A DNA stretch of 64,000 bases from DATKXU01 sp035528905 (GCA_035528905.1 DATKXU010000060.1:45343-109342); one strand, 5' to 3'; shown: positions 1 to 9,604, numbered from the stretch's first letter. Numbers and translations: made by a program. Notes: a model not told the origin generated them from the sequence alone.

Positions 1-1
1 G

Positions 2-3000
2 GCAGAGGAATTCCGGGACCAAATCGCCATGGGGGTTCCGACCAACGAGGACGAAGCTGGTCTTCGACGGCTTGCCAACCAGATCCGCAGTCGGAAAGTC
101 CAAGTCAAGCTGTTTCTCAGACATCCGCTTCATGCCAAGCTATACCTGCTGTTCCGGCAGGATTATAACAACCCGATCACCGGTTTCCTTGGGAGCAGCA
201 ACCTTACCCTGCCGGGACTGTCCAGCCAGGGCGAACTGAACATCGATGTAACCGACCGTGACGCCTGTGAGAAGCTGGCACAATGGTTTGAAGACCGATG
301 GAATGACAGATGGTGCCTGGACATCTCCGATGAACTGATTCAGATAATTGACGAAAGCTGGGCTGGAGAGAACGAGATTCCACCATATCATATTTACTTG
401 AAAATGGCATACCACCTCTCGCAGGAAGCCCGTGCCGGTTTGTCCGAGTTCCGGCTTCCCAGGGAATTTGGCGAAAAGCTTTTCGAGTTTCAGAAAGCGG
501 CAGTCAAGATAGCCGCACATCACCTGAACAAGCGTGGGGGTGTGCTTGTTGCCGATGTAGTAGGACTTGGCAAGACGCTGACCGCTTGTGCTATTGCCCG
601 GATATTCCAGGACGACCACTTCCTGGAAACGCTCGTCATCTGCCCGAAGAACTTGGTGAAGATGTGGCAGGACCACGTCGAGCACTATCGTATGATCGCC
701 AGGGTGTTGCCTATCAGCACGGCAATCAACAGCCTACCGGATCTTCGCAGATACCGAGTGATCATAATCGACGAGAGCCATAACCTGCGGAACCGGGAAA
801 CGAAAACCTACCATGCCCTGTATGACTATATTTTCAAGAATGATAGCAAATGCATTCTGCTCACCGCCACTCCATACAACAAGACTTACCTCGATCTCTC
901 CAGTCAACTGCGCCTGTTCGTGCCGGAAGATGCCGATCTAGGAGTCCGACCCGAGCGTAAGCTTCAAGAGCCGGGCGGCGAAGTCGAGTTCGTAAGGCGG
1001 CATCAGTGTCCTGTCCGCTCGCTTTCCGCTTTCGAGAAGAGCGATTACACGGAGGACTGGCAGGAACTTATGCGGCTCTTTATGGTTCGCCGGACCAGGA
1101 GCTTCATCCAAAAGAACTACGCCGAAGTTGATCCTGACAACGGTCGGACGTATCTCACAATGGAAGACGGCAAGAGATCGTACTTCCCCGTCCGAAAACC
1201 CAAGACAGCGAAGTTTACGGTGAACGATGCTGACCCATCAGACCAGTATGCAAGGCTGTATGCGCCTTTCGTGGTGAATGCGGTAGCTTCGCTCGAACTC
1301 CCCAGGTATGGATTGGGTAACTACATCGCCCAGAATCCTGAGGAACCGCCGACAGCCAGGGAGGAGAAAGGCATCAGGGACCTCGGACGTGCCGGCAAAC
1401 GGCTCATGGGCTTCTGCAGGACGAATCTGTTCAAGCGACTGGAAAGCGGCGGATTGACATTCCTGCAGTCGGTCAATCGCCACATCCTGCGGAACCACGT
1501 TTTCATCCATGCAATCGAGAACGACCTCCCACTTCCAATCGGCACTCAGTACATCGAGCTTTTCGATACTCGGCTCAAGGACGAGGATTCGGATGCTTGC
1601 ACATACAGCCTCATGAACGGCGATGAGGAATATTCGTGCGACATTCACGAGGCAAACAGCGTGGTTTACTCCGAGGAGCTGTACAGGAAAAGGGCCGCGG
1701 AGATATATGGGGAATATGCCGGTCCGCGCAAGAGACAGTTCCACTGGCTCCGTCCGTCTTTGTTTGTTGCGGACCTGAGAGACAGCCTCAGGCGCGACGC
1801 AAAAACCCTTCTATCCGTACTCGATAACTGCGGCGATTGGATTCCAGACAGTGATGCGAAGCTCGAAGCCCTGTTCAAGCTACTGACCGTGACCCACCCA
1901 AGCGAAAAGGTTCTCGTGTTCACACAGTTCGCCGACACGGTGCGCTATCTGGATGCCGAGTTGAATAAGCGGGGCGTAACCGCCATGGAGGGCGTAACCG
2001 GCGATTCAGCAGATCCGACGGGGTCGGCTTGGAGGTTCAGTCCGAACAGCAACGAGAAACGCGACAAGGTGAAACCGGAGGACGAACTGAGGGTCCTGAT
2101 TGCTACCGATGTCTTGAGCGAAGGGCAGAATCTCCAGGACTGCAACATAGTCGTGAATTACGATCTCCCGTGGGCGATCATCAGGCTTATACAACGGGCC
2201 GGACGCGTGGACCGCATCGGTCAGGAAGCTGAGGAAATCCTGTGCTACTCCTTCGTACCCGCAGATGGTGTCGAGCGGCTTATCCGACTCAGGGCGAGAG
2301 TCAGGCAGAGGCTTCGGGAAAATGCCGAAGTTGTCGGCACAGACGAAGCATTCTTCGAAGACGACATGACCGAGAAACAGCTAAGGGACATATTCACGGA
2401 GAAATCCGGGCTAATGGACGAACAAGAGGATGACGACGTAGACCTCGCGTCCTATGCTTACCAGATCTGGAAGAATGCCGTGGACCGTGACCCCAAGCTG
2501 GCCGGTATCATTCCTGACATGCCGAACGTCACTTACTCGGCCAAGGCTCATAAGGCTACCCCGAAGAGCCCTCACGGCGTCCTCGTCTACATGCGTACAG
2601 CCGAGGATAACGACGCCCTGGCATGGATGGATGAGAACGGAAACAGCATCACCCAATCCCAGCTTGCTATTCTGAGAGCCGCCGAGTGCCTGCCCGATAC
2701 ACCGGCTATCCCCCGGCACGAGCGACATCACGAACTGGTGAAAGCTGGAGTCGAGCATCTCGTGAAGGAGGAGAAATCCGTCGGCGGTCAACTTGGTCGC
2801 CCGTCAGGCGCCAGATTCAAAACGTACGAGAGGCTGAAACGCCATGCCGGGGAGGTCAAGGGCACGATCTGGGATACGCCCGAACTGGAGAAGGCGCTCG
2901 ACGACATATACCGGTATCCACTCAAGCAGACAGCCACGGACACGCTGAACCGTATCATCAAGAGCGGAGTCACTGACGACATCCTCGCCGATGTGGTCAT

Positions 3001-3109
3001 CAACCTGCGGAATGAGGATAAGCTGTGCATGGTTCAGGAGGAGGCTGAGCGACACGAACCCAAGCTGATCTGTTCTCTAGGACTGTTCGAGGCGGAGGGA
3101 GGTCGGTAG
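2..3109 (+). CDS. PLD-nuclease/SNF2-type helicase fusion (5' partial)
   Basis: The frame is open to the left edge, so the true N-terminus is missing; the first ATG in the window is at 29. Counting from that ATG, residues 35-60 carry a phospholipase-D HKD half-motif (HAKLYL followed by GSSNLT). Next comes a superfamily 2 helicase: Walker A GLGKT near 179, DESH box near 248, LLTATP, motif V ATDVLSEGQN and motif VI QRAGRVDRIG near 724-733. PLD domains act as nucleases in some restriction enzymes (BfiI and NgoAVII families), so a DNA-cleaving ATP-dependent translocase is the likely role. The gene lies 3 nt before an Eco57I-type methyltransferase, which suggests a restriction-modification or DISARM-like pair. 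A second HKD motif probably lies upstream of the window. The domain calls are firm; the system name is inference. Confidence 0.88.
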   Translation, partial: AEEFRDQIAMGVPTNEDEAGLRRLANQIRSRKVQVKLFLRHPLHAKLYLLFRQDYNNPITGFLGSSNLTLPGLSSQGELNIDVTDRDACEKLAQWFEDRWNDRWCLDISDELIQIIDESWAGENEIPPYHIYLKMAYHLSQEARAGLSEFRLPREFGEKLFEFQKAAVKIAAHHLNKRGGVLVADVVGLGKTLTACAIARIFQDDHFLETLVICPKNLVKMWQDHVEHYRMIARVLPISTAINSLPDLRRYRVIIIDESHNLRNRETKTYHALYDYIFKNDSKCILLTATPYNKTYLDLSSQLRLFVPEDADLGVRPERKLQEPGGEVEFVRRHQCPVRSLSAFEKSDYTEDWQELMRLFMVRRTRSFIQKNYAEVDPDNGRTYLTMEDGKRSYFPVRKPKTAKFTVNDADPSDQYARLYAPFVVNAVASLELPRYGLGNYIAQNPEEPPTAREEKGIRDLGRAGKRLMGFCRTNLFKRLESGGLTFLQSVNRHILRNHVFIHAIENDLPLPIGTQYIELFDTRLKDEDSDACTYSLMNGDEEYSCDIHEANSVVYSEELYRKRAAEIYGEYAGPRKRQFHWLRPSLFVADLRDSLRRDAKTLLSVLDNCGDWIPDSDAKLEALFKLLTVTHPSEKVLVFTQFADTVRYLDAELNKRGVTAMEGVTGDSADPTGSAWRFSPNSNEKRDKVKPEDELRVLIATDVLSEGQNLQDCNIVVNYDLPWAIIRLIQRAGRVDRIGQEAEEILCYSFVPADGVERLIRLRARVRQRLRENAEVVGTDEAFFEDDMTEKQLRDIFTEKSGLMDEQEDDDVDLASYAYQIWKNAVDRDPKLAGIIPDMPNVTYSAKAHKATPKSPHGVLVYMRTAEDNDALAWMDENGNSITQSQLAILRAAECLPDTPAIPRHERHHELVKAGVEHLVKEEKSVGGQLGRPSGARFKTYERLKRHAGEVKGTIWDTPELEKALDDIYRYPLKQTATDTLNRIIKSGVTDDILADVVINLRNEDKLCMVQEEAERHEPKLICSLGLFEAEGGR

Positions 3110-3112
3110 CGG

Positions 3113-6100
3113 GTGCGGCTGAACGTAGCGAAAGTCCGAGAATACCTGCGCGCGTGCCAGTTCAGGAACCTGTTCATTGAGGAACTGGGATGGAGCCACT
3201 GTACACTCTCACCCATAACCGTTTCCGTGGATGGAGAGGACTACACCCTTAGTGCCATCTCCGAAATGGGCGGTTTGGTCGCCTTGCAGTGCAAACCAGC
3301 TTCAAACGGTAGGATCCCCGAGTATCACATCAGGCGAAAGATAGACCGACTTGTTACCAAGCTGCATTACGAGCACATTATCATCTATTGCGGTGGCAAC
3401 CAGCAGGTCTGGCAGTGGGTGAAGAAAGAACCCGGCAGGCCGTCCGCACCCCGTGAGCATCCCTTCCGCTACGACCAGTCGGGTACGCCGCTGATCCAGA
3501 AGCTCGATGGGCTTGTCTTCACGCTGGAAGAACTCGATGGCGAGGGCAACGTCTCGATCAAGGCTGTCTCCGAGCGGGTTAAGTCCGCCCTTGATATCGA
3601 TAAGGTCACGAAGCGTTTCTACGACCGCTTCAAGGTCGAATTGGAGGTGTTCAAGGGGTTCATCAAGGGTATTTCGAATGCCGCCCACACGGACTGGTAT
3701 GCCTCCCTGATGCTGAACCGCCTGATGTTCATCTACTTCGTCCAGAAGAAAGGTTTCCTGGACAACGACAGCAGCTACCTCCGCAACAGGCTTCGAATGG
3801 TTCAGGAGAAACGCGGGCAGAACCGGTTCTACTCCTTCTACCGCAGTTTCCTGAGAGTGCTGTTCCACGAAGGGCTGAATTCCAGAGAGAGAACCCCCGA
3901 ACTACTCGAGCTACTGGGGAACGTGCCTTATCTGAACGGCGGTCTCTTTGAAGAGCACGAGCTCGAGCAGGAAAACCCCGATCTCGACATCCCCGATGAA
4001 GCGTTCGAGCGCATGTTCGATTTCTTCGACCAGTACGAATGGCATCTCGATATCCGCCCGATGCGAAACGACCGGGAGATCAACCCCGACGTGCTCGGCT
4101 ACATCTTCGAGAAGTACATAAACGCAATCCAGCCGGGCGAGCAAAAGGCGAAGGGCGCATACTATACCAAAGAGGATATCACCGGCTATATTTCCCAGAA
4201 CACGATCATTCCATATCTCTTCGATGCCGCCAGGCGAAAATGCGCCATTGCGTTTGAGGGAGAGCAGTCCGTATGGAGGCTTCTGCAGGAGAATCCCGAT
4301 GCTTATATCTACCCGGCGGTCAAGCTAGGAGTCATAGACAGGCAACGGAACGTCCTGCCCGAATCCATGCTGCCGGATTTCGTCCAGCGTGGGATGCGCG
4401 ATCCCAAGGCAAGGATGTTCGACAACCGGTACAACCTTACGGGAGCCGACCTTCGAGATGAGGAGGGAAATAGGCTCACTCTGCCCACCGAGACCTGGCG
4501 GGAGTACGTAGAGCGGCGAAAGCGCTGCCTGGACTTGCGTTCGAAGCTCGGAGCAGGTGAGGTGAAGTCCATTGATGACCTAATCACCTACAATCTGGAC
4601 ATTCGGCAGTTTGCCCAGGACGTGATCGAGAATTCAGAGGGGCCGGAACTGCTCCGGGCGTTCTACTCGGCAAGCCAGAGCGTCACTGTGCTCGACCCTA
4701 CTTGCGGGTCGGGAGCGTTCCTGTTTGCCGCATTGAACATCCTTGAGCCGCTTTACGAGGGGTGTCTCGAACGGATGCAGGAGTTTGTCAGCGAACTGGA
4801 CACCTCTCAGGAAAAGCAGGACCCCAGGAAGTACTCGGACTTCCGCCGGATACTGGAAGCTGTGGCGCAACATCCAAACCAGCCATATTTCATCTTCAAG
4901 TCCATCATCCTGAACAACCTCTTCGGCGTGGATATCATGCCGGAGGCGGTGGAGATATGCAAGCTCCGCCTGTTTCTGAAACTTGCGGCTCAGGTGGAGC
5001 CGGATAGATCGAAGGACAATATGGGGCTTGAGCCGCTGCCCGACATAGACTTCAACATCCGGGCCGGGAATACACTGGTCGGATTTGCCACATATGATGA
5101 GGTAAAATCGGCGGTCATGGGTAGCGACCAGAAGCGCATGGATGTTTTTGATGAGATGTCACCGATTGAAGAAAAGGCCCAGGAGGTGGAGAGGCTATGG
5201 CAAAGATTCCGCGAGCAGCAGGAGATGCTGGACGGCGGGGAGATCACTGCCAGAGACAAGCAGGAGTTGCGAAACGAGCTGGCGCCGCTGGAAGAGGAGC
5301 TGAACAGGTATCTCGCAAAGCAGTACGGCGATGCCGCCAGGGACTACGAAGGTTGGCTTGCATCACACCGGCCGTTCCACTGGTTCATCGAGTTTCATGG
5401 CATTATGAGCCGTGGCGGGTTTGATGTCGTGCTTGGGAACCCGCCCTATGTCGAGTTCAGCAAGGTAGTGGATGATTATAGCGTGAAGGGTTACTCAACG
5501 TTGGAATGCGGAAACCTCTACGCCTTCGTTGTCGAGCGAATCTGTGGTTTGGTTAGGAAGATACTTGGCAGATCAGGTATGATTATACCCCATTCAGCCA
5601 TTTGCACTGACAGGATGGCCCCACTACAGAGGGTATTCCGTGAAGCTGCGGATACGTTATGGGTCTCATCCTATGATATACGTCCAGCTAAGTTGTTTGA
5701 TGGCGTGGATCAGAGGTTAGCCATATACATGATCAAGCATGGAAACGGTACGGACGTAACGGTGATTGCTTCTCGATACCATCGCTGGCATGGTGAGTTC
5801 CGTCCCTTCATCATGGGATCGCTCAAGTACGTCGATGTGTCCGATATGGGATTTCCTAACTCTATCCCGAAGGTAGACAGCCTCTTGGAGACCTCACTCT
5901 GGACCGACCTTAGCGCATGGCCTAAATTGGCCATGGAGTTTGTCGGCTACCGAACCCCCAGCGTTGTGTACTACCACAATGCGCCACGTTACTGGAACCG
6001 AGCAATGAGCTTTGCCCCCTACTTCTGGAACGAGCGGAATGGCGAACTGATCTCCACTCAGGTCAAGTCAGTTTATCTCCAGAACGGACTTGACAAGGAG

Positions 6101-6493
6101 GTTGTGGTTGCCTGTCTAAACAGTTCCCTGTTCTATTGGTGGTTTATAATACTCTCAGATTGCCGCCATCTCAACCTTTGTGAGATTGAAAGCTTTCCTC
6201 TGGGACTTGAAGAAATGTCATCAACCACGAAGGACATCCTAGCGACATCGGCTACTGAGCTGATGTTGGATATGAAGAGGCATGCCAAGCGCAAGAAGTG
6301 CCAATATAAGTCCACTGGCAAGGTGGTTTACGACGAGTACTATCCGAAGTACTCCAAGGCACTTATCGACAAGATCGACCGTGCTCTGGCGAAGCACTAC
6401 GGCTTCACGGACGAGGAGCTGGACTTCATCATAAACTACGATATCAAGTACCGGATGGGGCTGAGAGGAGAAGATAACGAGCACGAAGAATAG
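3113..6493 (+). CDS. Eco57I-type adenine-specific DNA methyltransferase (restriction-modification)
   Basis: The protein has 1126 aa. It starts with GTG, 3 nt after the helicase stop, so the two are probably co-transcribed. The SAM-binding motif DPTCGSGAF lies near residue 528 and the catalytic NPPY near 776, the motif I and motif IV order of N6-adenine methyltransferases of the Eco57I/type IIG class. The region after NPPY fits a target-recognition domain and ends in the DIKYRMG tail common in this family. The roughly 500 residues before the SAM motif are long; they may hold a further domain, but I see no unambiguous PD-(D/E)xK motif there. With the PLD-helicase upstream, the likely job is self-DNA modification in an ATP-dependent defence system. 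DISARM's DrmMI is a comparable enzyme, but drmA, drmB and drmC are not visible here. Confidence 0.9.
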   Translation: MRLNVAKVREYLRACQFRNLFIEELGWSHCTLSPITVSVDGEDYTLSAISEMGGLVALQCKPASNGRIPEYHIRRKIDRLVTKLHYEHIIIYCGGNQQVWQWVKKEPGRPSAPREHPFRYDQSGTPLIQKLDGLVFTLEELDGEGNVSIKAVSERVKSALDIDKVTKRFYDRFKVELEVFKGFIKGISNAAHTDWYASLMLNRLMFIYFVQKKGFLDNDSSYLRNRLRMVQEKRGQNRFYSFYRSFLRVLFHEGLNSRERTPELLELLGNVPYLNGGLFEEHELEQENPDLDIPDEAFERMFDFFDQYEWHLDIRPMRNDREINPDVLGYIFEKYINAIQPGEQKAKGAYYTKEDITGYISQNTIIPYLFDAARRKCAIAFEGEQSVWRLLQENPDAYIYPAVKLGVIDRQRNVLPESMLPDFVQRGMRDPKARMFDNRYNLTGADLRDEEGNRLTLPTETWREYVERRKRCLDLRSKLGAGEVKSIDDLITYNLDIRQFAQDVIENSEGPELLRAFYSASQSVTVLDPTCGSGAFLFAALNILEPLYEGCLERMQEFVSELDTSQEKQDPRKYSDFRRILEAVAQHPNQPYFIFKSIILNNLFGVDIMPEAVEICKLRLFLKLAAQVEPDRSKDNMGLEPLPDIDFNIRAGNTLVGFATYDEVKSAVMGSDQKRMDVFDEMSPIEEKAQEVERLWQRFREQQEMLDGGEITARDKQELRNELAPLEEELNRYLAKQYGDAARDYEGWLASHRPFHWFIEFHGIMSRGGFDVVLGNPPYVEFSKVVDDYSVKGYSTLECGNLYAFVVERICGLVRKILGRSGMIIPHSAICTDRMAPLQRVFREAADTLWVSSYDIRPAKLFDGVDQRLAIYMIKHGNGTDVTVIASRYHRWHGEFRPFIMGSLKYVDVSDMGFPNSIPKVDSLLETSLWTDLSAWPKLAMEFVGYRTPSVVYYHNAPRYWNRAMSFAPYFWNERNGELISTQVKSVYLQNGLDKEVVVACLNSSLFYWWFIILSDCRHLNLCEIESFPLGLEEMSSTTKDILATSATELMLDMKRHAKRKKCQYKSTGKVVYDEYYPKYSKALIDKIDRALAKHYGFTDEELDFIINYDIKYRMGLRGEDNEHEE

Positions 6494-6529
6494 GAATCAT
6501 CAAGCAGTACAAGTGCTTGGGGTGGCAGT

Positions 6530-7666
6530 ATGACGAGGGTGTCTGTCAGTAATCAGGTTCTGTACTGGGCGCTCGAGCGTTCAGGTAGGCGAAGTTATAT
6601 CGAGACCAAGTTTCCAGTAGGAGAGTGGTTGAGCGGCTCGAAAGCGCCGACACTGCGGCAGTTGGACAAGTTCGCTAAGGCAGCCCGTACTCCGTTCGGC
6701 TACCTTTTTCTGCCACAGCCGCCGCGGGAACAATTGCCCATCCCTCACTTCCGCACGCTTACCGACGAGCCGGTCAGTCCAAGCGCAGATCTTCTCGAGA
6801 CCGTCCATATAATGCAGCGGCGACAGAACTGGATGCGTGAACACCTGATTGAACAAGCTTTGGAGCCTTTGCCCTTTGTCAGGTCGGCAAAGGTAGGGGA
6901 GGAGCGTAAGCTGATTGCAAGGGAAATGCGGCGCACGCTGGGGTTAGAAGGGGGATGGGCGGCGAAGCAGCCCACTTGGACCGGGGCGCTCCGAAACTTG
7001 CAGAACAGGATAGAGGATGCAGGGGTAATCGTAGTGGTAAACGGGGTCGTCGGAAACAATACGCACCGCAAACTGGACCCCACCGAGTTCCGCGGATTCG
7101 TCTTGGTTGACGAGTACACTCCCTTGCTCTTTGTCAACGGCGCCGATGGCAAAGCGGCACAGATGTTTACGCTCGCACACGAGCTGGCGCATGTGTGGTT
7201 TGGCAGCAGTGCCGCCTTCGACCTGCGGGACTTGCAACCAGCCAATAACGACACGGAAAGGGCGTGCAACCGGGTTGCCGCGGAATTCCTGGTGCCTGAG
7301 GATGAACTACGTTCATTCTGGTCCAGCCGGAAGGAAAAGCCAGACTTCCAGGAGATTGCTCGCCATTTCAAGGTGAGCGAGCTAGTCGCCGCTCGGAGGG
7401 CTCTTGACTCGGGGTTTATCACAAGGGACGAGTTTGTTCAGTTCTACAATGATTATCAGGAAAGAGAAAAGCATAAGCCGAGTAAAGAAGGTGGTGACTT
7501 CTACAAGAACCAGAATCTGCGCGTTGGACGTCGCTTTGCGGAAGCCATCTTTCAAGCTGTAAGGGAGGGCAGGCTACTCTATCACGAGGCTTACCACCTT
7601 ACCGGACTACATGGCAGAGCCTTTGAGAAATACACCTCTTGTCTTGAATTTGGGAGGGCAGCTTGA
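6530..7666 (+). CDS. XRE-like HTH plus ImmA/IrrE metallopeptidase
   Basis: The protein has 378 aa. The first ~75 residues resemble a divergent helix-turn-helix repressor of the COG2856 type (KAPTLRQLDKFAKAA, then PFGYLFLP). The catalytic zinc motif HELAH is at residues 217-221, followed downstream by NRVAAEFLVP, which supplies the third ligand region typical of ImmA/IrrE proteases. Such proteins cleave or relieve repressors in mobile elements, or act as the antidote half of toxin-antitoxin pairs. The stop overlaps the TTG start of the next gene, a DUF4411 PIN-like protein. This ImmA-DUF4411 pairing is recurrent, and I read it as antitoxin/regulator plus toxin. The family call is firm; the regulatory target is unknown. 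Confidence 0.88.
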   Translation: MTRVSVSNQVLYWALERSGRRSYIETKFPVGEWLSGSKAPTLRQLDKFAKAARTPFGYLFLPQPPREQLPIPHFRTLTDEPVSPSADLLETVHIMQRRQNWMREHLIEQALEPLPFVRSAKVGEERKLIAREMRRTLGLEGGWAAKQPTWTGALRNLQNRIEDAGVIVVVNGVVGNNTHRKLDPTEFRGFVLVDEYTPLLFVNGADGKAAQMFTLAHELAHVWFGSSAAFDLRDLQPANNDTERACNRVAAEFLVPEDELRSFWSSRKEKPDFQEIARHFKVSELVAARRALDSGFITRDEFVQFYNDYQEREKHKPSKEGGDFYKNQNLRVGRRFAEAIFQAVREGRLLYHEAYHLTGLHGRAFEKYTSCLEFGRAA

Positions 7667-8163
7667 TCGGTACCGCGACATACCTACTGGATGCCAATGT
7701 GTTCATAGAGGCTGCGAAGCGATACTATGCCTTCGACATAGCCCCGCGCTTCTGGGATGCTCTCGTCGAACATGCGAATGATGATTCCGTAACAAGCATA
7801 GACCGCGTAAAGGAAGAGCTGGTACTCGGCAATGATGATCTTGCAGAATGGGCGAATCGTCAGTTCCACGAACGGTTTGCAGCAACGGATGAAGACGAGG
7901 TTGTGAAAGCTTTCGCAGAGATCATGTCATGGGTAAACGAACAAGCTCAGTTCAACGACGCCGCTAAACAGGAGTTCGCTAGTGGTGCGGACGGTTGGCT
8001 GGTCGCGTATGCCAAAGTCAATGGGTGTGTAGTCGTTACCCATGAGCAATTCAACCCGGATATCAAAAGGAAAGTCCCGATACCCAACATTTGTCGAGCG
8101 TTTCAAGTTACTTGTTGCGACACATTTGATATGCTCAGAAAATTGGGGGTGCAGCTCGGCTAG
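7663..8163 (+). CDS. DUF4411 PIN-like ribonuclease toxin
   Basis: The protein has 166 aa and starts with TTG, overlapping the ImmA gene stop by 4 nt (TTGA). The N-terminus YLLDANVFIEA carries the first PIN-domain acidic residue. A central GADGWLVAYA holds the second acidic cluster and VVTHEQF follows, the pattern of DUF4411, a PIN-like family related to VapC. PIN toxins are Mg-dependent RNases that often cut tRNA or rRNA. The tight coupling to the HTH-metallopeptidase indicates a toxin-antitoxin unit that could stabilise the element or serve in defence. No activity can be shown from sequence alone. Confidence 0.82.
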   Translation: MIGTATYLLDANVFIEAAKRYYAFDIAPRFWDALVEHANDDSVTSIDRVKEELVLGNDDLAEWANRQFHERFAATDEDEVVKAFAEIMSWVNEQAQFNDAAKQEFASGADGWLVAYAKVNGCVVVTHEQFNPDIKRKVPIPNICRAFQVTCCDTFDMLRKLGVQLG

Positions 8164-8193
8164 CACGCTTCTTATCACATGCCAGACTCTCTT

Positions 8194-8278
8194 CGAATCT
8201 TCTAATGGCCAGTTCCTCATCAGCTGTGACATCAAGTACCGCATGGGGATCAACAGTATCTCCACCCTGAAGAGTTAG
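8194..8278 (+). pseudogene. Relic of an Eco57I-type methyltransferase C-terminus
   Basis: Just downstream of the DUF4411 gene, one frame reads FLISCDIKYRMG and stops at 8276-8278. The intact methyltransferase at 3113-6493 ends with FIINYDIKYRMG plus a short tail. The DIKYRMG heptapeptide is identical and the flanking hydrophobic residues match, although the DNA differs at several third positions. The frame has no SAM or NPPY motif and no room for a domain. I read it as the surviving 3' tip of a second, different methyltransferase that was replaced by the toxin module. Confidence 0.55.
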
Positions 8279-8291
8279 AGAGGTGCCATCC

Positions 8292-8921
8292 ATGGCAAAA
8301 CTCAACAATCTGAATGGCTTCCAAGCTAAGAAGCGGTTGAACGACTTGCTGCTCTTTCGGCAGTTATTCGTAGACTATACGTACCATCTTCTGCCTCCCG
8401 ACCATCCGTTCGGTGACCCTGGATTAACCCCCCAGGGGCAGGAGATAAAGGCCAAGATGGACAAGATGCTGCACGGCGTCATTGAAAGCATGTATCTGGC
8501 AGGAACCTACGTCATTGTCGACTACACTGCTCCGCCAGTTGCAGGGAGAACTCGACATACAATCGATCTTATGCGCAACATCGATCACCTGCATAACTAC
8601 GACATCGATCCTCGGCAGGTGGTTAGTGTCATAGACGAGACTATAGGCGTTTTCCAGCGAGATGTCACCTCGGCATGGCTAAGAACGTTCTGGCCTTTCT
8701 TCTGGATACATAAGATTATTGCCTGGCTGATCGCTTATCCGTTTCGATTGTGGTCGGAGGCAATGGGTGGCAAGGCGTCTGGTTCCGGAGCCTCATGCCT
8801 ACAGGGAGTGGCCACGTTCCTTGGGACTCTGCTGGGCGACGTCGTTATCATTCTGAGCATCCTTAAGGAACTCGACTTCCTTGAGCCTGTGAAGCATTAT
8901 CTTCACACTCTTGTGCGATAA
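8292..8921 (+). CDS. Unknown protein with two C-terminal membrane segments
   Basis: The protein has 209 aa from the ATG at 8292, which has GAGAGG upstream; a GTG at 8283 is possible but less well placed. I do not recognise the family. The first ~130 residues are soluble and mixed helical. Two hydrophobic stretches follow: FWPFFWIHKIIAWLIAYPF (about 134-155) and a second containing FLGTLLGDVVIILSIL (about 178-200). The DprA/SLOG-like gene starts 48 nt downstream on the same strand. A small membrane effector next to a nucleotide-sensing Rossmann protein is a common plan in prokaryotic conflict systems, so a pore- or membrane-acting effector is possible. That is inference from context only. Confidence 0.7.
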   Translation: MAKLNNLNGFQAKKRLNDLLLFRQLFVDYTYHLLPPDHPFGDPGLTPQGQEIKAKMDKMLHGVIESMYLAGTYVIVDYTAPPVAGRTRHTIDLMRNIDHLHNYDIDPRQVVSVIDETIGVFQRDVTSAWLRTFWPFFWIHKIIAWLIAYPFRLWSEAMGGKASGSGASCLQGVATFLGTLLGDVVIILSILKELDFLEPVKHYLHTLVR

Positions 8922-8968
8922 GCTCAGACCACAGGATAGAGGTATCAACACCATAGGAGCATGTACAG

Positions 8969-9604
8969 ATGGCGGAGGAATGCTCAGTCGATGGTTTCCC
9001 AGGGACGGTATCGCTACTCGGCAACCCGGAAATCCTGAAACGCCGCAAGATAGGCTTGATATGCTCCGTCAAGTGCCCGGGAAGCATCATCCTTCGGACG
9101 TACGATCTGATGCAGAGCCTGAGAAATGAGAACGTCGCCGTCGTGAGCGGCTTTCACTCGCCCATGGAGCGAGAATGTCTGAACATACTGCTGAGAGGGA
9201 CTTGCGGAATCGTTCTTTGCCCGGCACGAAGCATACCGAAACGCATCCCGTCCGAGTTCAAGCAGCTCATCGAGGATGGTCGAATGCTGATGCTCTCGCC
9301 ATTCGATGAGAAACACAAACGACCGACCTCGGACGCATCCGTGCTGAGAAACAAGCTCGTCGCCGCCCTCGCCGATATGGTATTCGTACCATATGCATCG
9401 CCGGGCAGCAAGACAGAGGAATTGTGCAAGGAGATCATTGGCTGGGGTAAGGCGCTGTACACGTTTGATAGCGAGTATAATGCTGGTTTGATGGAGATGG
9501 GAGCACAAGCCGTGACAACCGTGAGCTTGATCCGCGAGTACCAGCACAACACGTCGTCGCTGATTAGGCAGAATACCGATGTCGAGGAGATGGAATGCCG
9601 CTAG
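8969..9604 (+). CDS. DprA/SLOG-superfamily Rossmann protein
   Basis: The protein has 211 aa. The pattern matches the Rossmann core of DprA/SLOG proteins: an opening strand with GSIILRTYDLMQSL, then VAVVSGFHSPMERECL (the DprA VVSGxxxGID region), VLCPARSIPKRIP, LMLSPFD, RNKLVAALADMVFVPYASPGSKT and a final strand KALYTF. It lacks the flanking SAM and winged-helix domains of competence DprA and is shorter, so it is not the housekeeping dprA. SLOG proteins bind or process nucleotide-derived ligands, and several occur in defence islands (the DprA-like ShosA is a known example). Its partner here is probably the two-TM protein just upstream. Confidence 0.75.
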   Translation: MAEECSVDGFPGTVSLLGNPEILKRRKIGLICSVKCPGSIILRTYDLMQSLRNENVAVVSGFHSPMERECLNILLRGTCGIVLCPARSIPKRIPSEFKQLIEDGRMLMLSPFDEKHKRPTSDASVLRNKLVAALADMVFVPYASPGSKTEELCKEIIGWGKALYTFDSEYNAGLMEMGAQAVTTVSLIREYQHNTSSLIRQNTDVEEMECR

